A stretch of 6,692 nt of DNA from a bacterium (GTDB taxonomy: Bacteria; Krumholzibacteriota; Krumholzibacteriia; JACNKJ01): NCBI GenBank assembly GCA_014382085.1, contig JACNKJ010000070.1, positions 1-6,692 on the forward strand, read 5' to 3'. A model generated the notes under the pieces. The model worked only from the letters and a program-made list of their open reading frames with translations. It was not told the DNA's origin and searched no databases. This document shows, in pieces, positions 1 through 4,353 of the stretch (the first letter of the stretch is position 1; every line of letters starts with the position of its first letter). The position numbers were made by a program, and so were the translations under genes.

Positions 1-249
1 GGACACGAGGGAGCCTCGCACGCCTGTTTTCTCCATGGCCATCTTCATGCCTGAGCGATCGTAAACTTGATCGACCTTCATCCACCGCAATACAGACCTT
101 AACAAGCGTCGCACTAAAACAGCGACCAACCATCCAAGCATTAGGGCGGCGATTGCTAGTATCATCCGCGGCAGAAAACCTCGAATGGCCGCATTAAAAA
201 AACCCAGCAATCCCTCCAGCCACTCTCCAGGATCAAATTGACTGTTCAT
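1..249 (-). CDS. MscS-related membrane protein with conserved TM helix (N-terminal part, runs off window)
   Basis: The frame is open from an ATG at 249 to the left edge, giving the first 83 residues. The start is supported by an SD (AAGGGAG) about 6 bases upstream, inside the preceding gene, and by the TGATG overlap with that gene's stop, which suggests translational coupling. An amphipathic opening (MNSQFDPGEWLEGLLGFFNA) leads into one membrane helix at about residues 26-46 (PRMILAIAALMLGWLVAVLV). Then come basic residues (RRLLRSVLRWMK) and a VDQVYDRSGMKMAMEKTGVRG stretch. This order (LPRMILA...GWLVA...RRLL...VD...SG...GVRGS) matches the conserved TM helix repeat (Pfam TM_helix type) found in MscS-type mechanosensitive channel relatives. 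The MscS pore and beta domain would lie beyond the window, so channel activity is inferred. It is the third gene of the sigma-factor operon. Confidence 0.72.
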   Translation of the reverse strand, partial: MNSQFDPGEWLEGLLGFFNAAIRGFLPRMILAIAALMLGWLVAVLVRRLLRSVLRWMKVDQVYDRSGMKMAMEKTGVRGSLVS

Positions 250-509
250 CACCGTCTCCCTTGTGTGCGAGCAGGATTTTTTTGCCCACTCATCATCACG
301 GACAAGACCCCAATCGATTTTAGTTGGAAGGGAATGTAGAGCTTGAGAAGATCTCCCAGGGCAATTCTCCTGTCTATCTCCAGGATCGTACGGTCTTCAA
401 AGCCCTTTGTCGGGTCGTAGGCTAAATTTTGAATCTCCTGGGCGGGGGGGCCTGGATCAAACTCGTCCTCGTAGTCGGAGGGCCCGCCGAAATCCGTATC
501 TTCGATCAT
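249..509 (-). CDS. Acidic 86-residue hypothetical protein in ECF sigma operon
   Basis: Family not recognised. The ATG at 509 has a strong SD (GGAGGA) about 5 bases upstream and lies only 11 bases after the sigma-factor stop, so the gene is very probably real and co-transcribed. Residues 1-42 are strongly acidic and proline/glycine-containing (IEDTDFGG, DYEDEFDPGPP), which suggests a disordered start. Residues 43-75 are mixed and more hydrophobic (LEIDRRIALGDLLKLYIPFQ) and could form one or two helices. The tail is basic (NPARTQGRR). There is no cysteine or histidine, so it is not a zinc-binding ZAS-type anti-sigma factor, and there is no clear membrane helix. The position directly after an ECF sigma gene is where an anti-sigma or other sigma regulator often sits; that role is inference from position only. 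Its TGA shares one base with the next gene's ATG. Confidence 0.7.
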   Translation of the reverse strand: MIEDTDFGGPSDYEDEFDPGPPAQEIQNLAYDPTKGFEDRTILEIDRRIALGDLLKLYIPFQLKSIGVLSVMMSGQKNPARTQGRR

Positions 510-520
510 TCTTCCTCCGT

Positions 521-1144
521 CTAGGAACCCGCCATATCCTCAACCAATGAACGATAAGCCACCCTGAAGAAGTTCCTTCCCCGCTTCACGCGCATTTTCA
601 ATGCGCTCATCCCTATTCCCAGTTCATCGGCTGCCTCCTGATAGGAGTAGCCGTCCAGGTCGCACAAGATCAAGGGTATCCGGTAATCGTCGGGTAAAGC
701 TCTCAGCGCCCGGTCTACATCGGATTTCGCCTCGATGGCCGCCTCATGAGAATCACGAGTTAAGGCTTCCCTTGGAATGGATGATCGCAATGATTCCTGA
801 TCTTCGTCCTCGGCCTCAATTGAGCTGAAGCTCCGCCCTTTTTGACTGCGGATGTGATTCAAGCAATGGTTAACCTTTATCCTCTGAACCCAGGTCTTGA
901 ACTGAGCCCGTTCTTCGAATCGCCCGAGACCAAAATAAGCCTTGATGAAGACTTCCTGGGCCAGGTCCTCGCTGTCATGATCGAGGCCGGTTAAACATCT
1001 GCAATTAGTCAAGACCATGGACTGGTGGCGCAAAATGAGTTCTCGGTAGGCCCGATGATCCCCTGGAAGCGCTTGGCGGGTCCACTCCACCAGGCTGCTG
1101 TCGGTCAGAGACGAGAAAACAGGCTTTTCTATAATAATAGACAT
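521..1144 (-). CDS. RNA polymerase sigma factor, ECF (sigma-70) family
   Basis: This 207-residue protein has the two-domain ECF layout. Sigma region 2 covers about residues 33-102, with the core-binding motif SEDLAQEVFIKAY near residues 58-70 and the promoter -10 recognition helix FKTWVQRIKVNHCLNHIRSQ at 82-101. An acidic linker (IEAEDEDQES) follows. Sigma region 4 covers about 141-195, starting ALRALPDDYRIPLIL and containing the helix-turn-helix YSYQEAADELGIGMSALKMR that reads the -35 element. Length is normal for the family. It would bind core RNA polymerase and direct it to a stress or envelope regulon. The ATG at 1144 has no clear SD, so the start is less sure than the family call; no better start lies before region 2. 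It is the first gene of a minus-strand operon. No anti-sigma of a familiar kind follows, so the controlling signal is unknown. Confidence 0.93.
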   Translation of the reverse strand: MSIIIEKPVFSSLTDSSLVEWTRQALPGDHRAYRELILRHQSMVLTNCRCLTGLDHDSEDLAQEVFIKAYFGLGRFEERAQFKTWVQRIKVNHCLNHIRSQKGRSFSSIEAEDEDQESLRSSIPREALTRDSHEAAIEAKSDVDRALRALPDDYRIPLILCDLDGYSYQEAADELGIGMSALKMRVKRGRNFFRVAYRSLVEDMAGS

Positions 1145-1202
1145 CCGGAATTAGAGGATTGTCACTGCCAATGGCTTTTTACCGGTGCAATTCGGCTCAT
1201 GG

Positions 1203-1232
1203 ATTTTAGCTAGGCATGACGAGTCTCTGCAA
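1203..1232 (-). promoter_or_regulatory. Candidate sigma-70 promoter for the ECF sigma operon
   Basis: Read on the minus strand, TTGCAG (1227-1232) and TAAAAT (1203-1208) are separated by 18 bases. The -10 differs from consensus at one base; the -35 matches only 3 of 6. Transcription would begin near 1196, leaving about 50 bases of leader before the ATG at 1144. It starts immediately past the terminator of the upstream gene. I did not find a convincing ECF-type autoregulatory promoter, though the recognition sequence of this sigma factor is unknown. Confidence 0.33.
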
Positions 1233-1234
1233 TG

Positions 1235-1259
1235 AAAAGCTCCCCACATGTGTGGGGAG
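1235..1259 (-). terminator. Rho-independent terminator after the secreted 193-aa protein gene
   Basis: On the minus strand a G+C-rich hairpin, CTCCCCAC / GTGGGGAG (arms 1252-1259 and 1240-1247), encloses a 4-base loop and is followed by a G and four T residues (1235-1238). It begins 26 bases past the stop codon of the gene ending at 1285 and just before the sigma-operon promoter. The short T tract makes it moderate rather than strong. The hairpin also forms on the plus strand, but there it lacks a T tract and has no gene to end. Confidence 0.7.
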
Positions 1260-1284
1260 TCAGTATTCTAGCATAGTTGGCAAT

Positions 1285-1866
1285 TTACTTACTTCGAACC
1301 GGCTTCCAACCTTCGATGGCCGAAGTGAGCTTGGGATTCAAAATGGCATCCTGCCCGCTCATCATGTACTTGACCACCGACTGAGGCCCGCCCGGCATGG
1401 CGACCCACTGTAAAAGCTCGGTATCGGGGTGAGGCACTACGCGAATACGCGCATCATCACCCACCTCGCCGTCGCGCCAGAAGCGAAGCGTGTTCACAAG
1501 GAGCCCGTCGGCGGGGCGCTTCTCGAGGGTCTGGCTGAAGCCCTTGTCCACAGTGCCGATGCAGAGATGACTATAAGGAGGAAGTACGTCTTTGATCAGG
1601 CGCAGACCCTCGGGAATTTCGATCATGTATTCCAGCGCAGCCGCGTCGCCCTCTTCGCGAAGACCACCGTTCCACATGACCAGATAAACGCTCAGGGTAT
1701 CGGCCTCGAGGGTCATGACCGTGTCGGTGCCCTCAATGTTGAAGTAGGCGCCGAGGACCACCTCGGGTAGGCCGTCATCGAACCAGATGGCGTCCAGGTG
1801 CTTGTTGGCCGCGGAGGCCGCGCCGACGAAAACGAGCAGGGCGAGCATGGCGAATGTGATCTTCAT
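1285..1866 (-). CDS. Secreted all-beta hypothetical protein (193 aa)
   Basis: The chosen start is the ATG at 1866, where GGAGAG lies about 8 bases upstream and a signal peptide begins at once (MKITFAMLALLVFVGAASA, predicted cleavage after residue 19). An in-frame ATG 63 bases earlier would put a non-signal stretch in front and lacks support. The mature protein alternates beta-like segments: VVLGAYFNIEG, LSVYLVMWNGG, ALEYMIEIPEGLRLI, LLVNTLRFW, ARIRVVPHP. It ends ...SGQDAILNPKLTSAIEGW. This resembles the cohesin-like immunoglobulin-fold secreted proteins common in Krumholzibacteriota/Eisenbacteria-like genomes (a membrane-protein-like opening about a described quantity, an EIPEGL strand, a PHP motif near the end), but I cannot name a family. 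The single cysteine (residue 102 of the precursor) excludes an internal disulfide. It has its own promoter candidate and terminator, so is probably monocistronic. Destination is periplasm or outside; function unknown. Confidence 0.78.
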   Translation of the reverse strand: MKITFAMLALLVFVGAASAANKHLDAIWFDDGLPEVVLGAYFNIEGTDTVMTLEADTLSVYLVMWNGGLREEGDAAALEYMIEIPEGLRLIKDVLPPYSHLCIGTVDKGFSQTLEKRPADGLLVNTLRFWRDGEVGDDARIRVVPHPDTELLQWVAMPGGPQSVVKYMMSGQDAILNPKLTSAIEGWKPVRSK

Positions 1867-1900
1867 TGAGTTTCTCTCCAGGTCATCAAGTGTCGCGATG

Positions 1901-1929
1901 AAGATAGCCCAGGCTGGACGAGAATCCAA
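1901..1929 (-). promoter_or_regulatory. Candidate sigma-70 promoter for the secreted 193-aa protein gene
   Basis: On the minus strand TTGGAT (1924-1929) and TATCTT (1901-1906) are separated by 17 bases, the optimal spacing. Matches to consensus are 3 of 6 and 4 of 6, so this is suggestive only. The start of transcription would be near 1894, giving a leader of about 28 bases that holds the SD site of the ATG at 1866. Confidence 0.28.
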
Positions 1930-2028
1930 GACGACGGAATCTCAAAACCCACAGGCGATTGAGTCTTCCTGACTCCCTCGACCGGCAAAATCGCTAAAAA
2001 AGTAAGAAATGGATCAATATTGGGCCGC

Positions 2029-2063
2029 GACCTGCCGAAATGAGGAATAATCATCGGCAGGTC
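2029..2063 (+). promoter_or_regulatory. Perfect 10-bp inverted repeat just upstream of the K+ channel start
   Basis: GACCTGCCGA (2029-2038) is repeated as its exact reverse complement TCGGCAGGTC (2054-2063), with 15 A+T-rich bases between. The right arm ends 7 bases before the ATG at 2071 and contains AGGT, the only SD-like bases available to that start. In RNA the stem would therefore hide the ribosome site; in DNA it could be a repressor or activator site. No T tract follows, so it is not a terminator for either strand. Confidence 0.5.
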
Positions 2064-2070
2064 TACCAAG

Positions 2071-2883
2071 ATGTCCAGCAAGAGCTTATCCCGTCAGAAA
2101 CTTCGTGCAGGCACGGCGATCCTGAAACGGGCCAGAGCCTTCATGAATCAGGTGCTTTTCAACCTCGACTCCCCCTGGGGCCGGCGATTCAATCTCACGA
2201 TCATCGCCATGATCACCTTGTCTGCGCTCGCCTCCATGGCAGGCACGATTCAAGGCCTCAACGAGAGCTGGAGGCTCTGGATACACCGAGTGGAAATTTG
2301 GACAAGCTGGGCTTTCGCGATGGAACTCATCCTGCGTCTTCTCGTGGCCCATCGCCCCGGCGCCTATCTCTTCAGCTTCTATGGCTTCATCGATCTTGTC
2401 GCGGTGCTTCCGCTTCTCATTTTCGGGGTTCCACATTTCGAGCTCAGGCTTCTTCGCATTGTCCGCCTGCTAAAGCTCCTGCGCTACCTGAAAGCGCTGA
2501 GGATGTTTTTAGCCAACCTGCGCGACTCCATGGAAATACTGCTCATGGTCGTGGGGACCATTTCCCTGGCAGCCATTCTCGCGGGCAATGTCATTCACAT
2601 GATCGAACCGGACACATTTACTGACGCTTTCACCGGCGCATGGTGGAGCATCGTAACAATGTCTACGGTGGGCTATGGCGATCTAGTGCCCCTGACCTTG
2701 GGCGGCCGCATTTTGGCCATCATACTAATGGGAATGGGAATTTCGCTTTTCGCTATCGTAACGGCGACCCTTTCAGTGAAGGTCGCCAAGATCATGAACG
2801 AGCAGCGAACCTGTCGATCCTGTTGGAACAAGACCCACAACAGTCACTTCTTCTGCCCGCGATGCGGCCAAAAGTTGGATTAA
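2071..2883 (+). CDS. Voltage-gated-type potassium channel with C-terminal zinc ribbon
   Basis: This 270-residue inner-membrane protein has six predicted TM helices: S1 about 41-60, S2 70-92, S3 100-118, S4 123-146, S5 152-175, S6 209-235. A pore helix and the K+ selectivity filter TMSTVGYGD (196-204) lie before S6. S4 carries the regular positive charges of a voltage sensor (ELRLLRIVRLLKLLRYLKAL). S2 and S3 hold acidic partners (E85, D108). It should form a tetrameric K+-selective pore of the Ion_trans family. After S6 comes a short basic segment, then a zinc ribbon, CRSC-X10-CPRC, with cysteines 248, 251, 262 and 265 almost at the C-terminus; bacterial Kv channels usually lack this. Start: ATG 2071 has only a weak AGGT site; an internal ATG (residue 25) has no better one. 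The N-terminus is basic and soluble. The gene is convergent with hflX, the stops sharing TTAA. Confidence 0.92.
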   Translation: MSSKSLSRQKLRAGTAILKRARAFMNQVLFNLDSPWGRRFNLTIIAMITLSALASMAGTIQGLNESWRLWIHRVEIWTSWAFAMELILRLLVAHRPGAYLFSFYGFIDLVAVLPLLIFGVPHFELRLLRIVRLLKLLRYLKALRMFLANLRDSMEILLMVVGTISLAAILAGNVIHMIEPDTFTDAFTGAWWSIVTMSTVGYGDLVPLTLGGRILAIILMGMGISLFAIVTATLSVKVAKIMNEQRTCRSCWNKTHNSHFFCPRCGQKLD

Positions 2884-4205
2884 GCCTCGGCGCCTTCCCC
2901 TTCTGTCTGTCCTTCCGGACAATGCTGCACGCCCTCGGCCAGCAACTTGCCGAGCACCAACTCGGGAAGCCTGAGATGATAGATGGCACCCAATTCATCG
3001 TAGCTCACGTCTAGAACTTCGCAGTCGCGGTAGATGACCGCGCTGAGACGCTCCATGCCCATGGGCACGCGGAGGAAAGTTTCACGGAAACTCTTCCGAC
3101 GACGACTGAGTAGCTCGCCTCGAAGATCGTCCAAACCTTCGCCAGCCTTGGCGCTGATCGCCAAACTCCCGGGCCAATGGCGCAGCGCCCAATTGGCTCG
3201 CCCTTCCTCTGCTTCGTCGGATTTGTTGAAAAGACGAAGAGCGGATGCGGGGTCCACATCCATATCACCAAGCACTTCATCCACAGCCGCAATCTGCCTT
3301 TCCATGGCAGGACTCGAAAGGTCGGCAATGTGAAGCAATAGGTCTGCTTCGCGCACTTCCGATAGCGTGGCCTTAAAACTTTCAACCAGATGGTGAGGCA
3401 GCTTGCGAATAAATCCCACCGTGTCGGTGATCAACAACTCTTCGCTGTCGCCCAGGGTGAGTCGCCGAGTGGTGGCGTCGAGGGTGGCAAAAAGCGCGTC
3501 TTCCACGAAAACATCGCTGCCGGTAAGCGCCTTCATGAGTGTGCTTTTTCCCACGTTGGTGTATCCCACCAATGCAACGGTGTACGCCTCTTGGCGACGC
3601 TTCTTGGCCTTGGTCTCGCTGATCTTGGCAAGATGCTCCAGCTCACGGCGGAGATAAGTGACCTTCTCGCCTAGCCGCCGCCTGTCCACTTCGATCTGGG
3701 TTTCACCCGGACCGCGGGAACCGATGCCTCCCGCCTGTCGAGACAGGTGTTCCCACATGCGCCTCAGGCGCGGACGCAAGTATTCCAGTTGGGCCAGCTC
3801 CACCTGCAACCGGGCCTGTTTGCTGCGCGCTCGCAGTGCGAAGATGTCGAGAATCAACTCGGTGCGGTCGGCCACGTTGATACCCGTCTGCTTTTCGATG
3901 TTTCGAGCCTGCACCGGACTAAGATCGTGGTCGAACAAGATCAGATTGGCTTCGCGATCCAGGCATAGCTGCTTGACCTCTTCCACTTTGCCGCTGCCGA
4001 TAAAGGTGGAAACGTCGGGGGATTGCCGGGATTGCAGCACCGAGCCCAGGACCTTGGCGCCGGCCGTACGCGCCAACATGGACAGCTCGCGAAGATTGTC
4101 CTCTTCTTCCTCTCGCTCCTGTCCCGAAAGCACCGTGCCCACCAATATGGCCTTCTCCCGCGCCTTTTCGTTGCCGGTATAGAAAAATGTCTCCTGCGAT
4201 GACAT
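2880..4205 (-). CDS. hflX: Ribosome-associated GTPase HflX
   Basis: HflX binds the 50S subunit and, in bacteria where it was studied, splits stalled or heat-damaged 70S ribosomes and hydrolyses GTP. The start is ATG 4205, with a good SD (GAGGAAGG) 5 bases upstream; the open frame reaches 4436 but the extra 77 residues are not HflX-like. The 441-residue product has the N-terminal HflX domain with FIGSGKVEEV (68-77), FDHDLSPVQARNIEK (91-105) and DRTELILDIFALRARS (113-128). A charged helical part ends in GGIGSRGPGETQIEVDRRRL (159-178). The G domain follows: G1 GYTNVGKST (214-222), G2 region FATLDATTR (239-247), G3 DTVGF (261-265), G4 NKSD (327-330), G5 SAKAGEGL (351-358). The C-terminal domain ends in an acidic EGQTEGEGAEA tail. 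All nucleotide-binding motifs are intact. The usual partner hfq is not adjacent. Confidence 0.97.
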   Translation of the reverse strand: MSSQETFFYTGNEKAREKAILVGTVLSGQEREEEEDNLRELSMLARTAGAKVLGSVLQSRQSPDVSTFIGSGKVEEVKQLCLDREANLILFDHDLSPVQARNIEKQTGINVADRTELILDIFALRARSKQARLQVELAQLEYLRPRLRRMWEHLSRQAGGIGSRGPGETQIEVDRRRLGEKVTYLRRELEHLAKISETKAKKRRQEAYTVALVGYTNVGKSTLMKALTGSDVFVEDALFATLDATTRRLTLGDSEELLITDTVGFIRKLPHHLVESFKATLSEVREADLLLHIADLSSPAMERQIAAVDEVLGDMDVDPASALRLFNKSDEAEEGRANWALRHWPGSLAISAKAGEGLDDLRGELLSRRRKSFRETFLRVPMGMERLSAVIYRDCEVLDVSYDELGAIYHLRLPELVLGKLLAEGVQHCPEGQTEGEGAEA

Positions 4206-4242
4206 AAGCACCTTCCTCTTCGCTGGGATACCGCGAAATTCA

Positions 4243-4284
4243 GCTTGGGCGCTTAGCGCCGGGGGGCCTACAGTATGCCCAAGC
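4243..4284. promoter_or_regulatory. 8-bp inverted repeat in the divergent hflX / propeller-protein intergenic region
   Basis: GCTTGGGC (4243-4250) returns as its exact complement GCCCAAGC (4277-4284), 26 bases apart. Inside it lies a smaller hairpin, GGCGC TTA GCGCC (4248-4260). The right arm touches the proposed hflX -10 box, so the pair could be an operator or a leader structure in the hflX transcript. The whole intergenic space is only 148 bases; nothing else stands out in it. An 8-bp repeat in a G+C-rich region can arise by chance. Confidence 0.22.
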
Positions 4285-4300
4285 ATCCACGGGAGTACAA
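4272..4300 (-). promoter_or_regulatory. Candidate sigma-70 promoter for hflX
   Basis: On the minus strand TTGTAC (4295-4300) and CATACT (4272-4277) are exactly 17 bases apart, each matching 4 of 6 consensus bases. Transcription would start near 4265 with a leader of about 60 bases before the ATG at 4205. The region is shared with the divergent gene at 4354. I saw no heat-shock (sigma-32) style pair, though I could miss one. Confidence 0.35.
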
Positions 4301-4353
4301 GCGCCCCTCGGGGTCGGTCCTGTCGCACCCGAAAGGTGATGAAAGGGGAGCCC

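Noticed and set aside
1240..1259. Near-palindrome as a regulator operator
   Set aside because: Its place 26 bases after a stop codon and the following T residues on the minus strand fit a terminator better.
1867..1929. Earlier start for the secreted 193-aa protein
   Set aside because: It would bury the signal peptide 21 residues inside; ATG 1866 has an SD and opens directly with the signal.
2040..2624. Plus-strand 194-codon open frame overlapping the K+ channel
   Set aside because: Low-complexity His/Arg/Ser-rich translation in another frame of a well-supported channel gene; a shadow.
3219..3225. HflX G4 motif NKSD and G2 DATT instead of the more usual NKID / DPTT as a sign of lost activity
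   Set aside because: The asparagine, lysine and aspartate of G4 and the G2 threonines are kept, so nucleotide binding should be normal.
3658..4182. Plus-strand 174-codon frame opposite hflX
   Set aside because: Ser/Arg-rich antisense shadow of a conserved GTPase gene.
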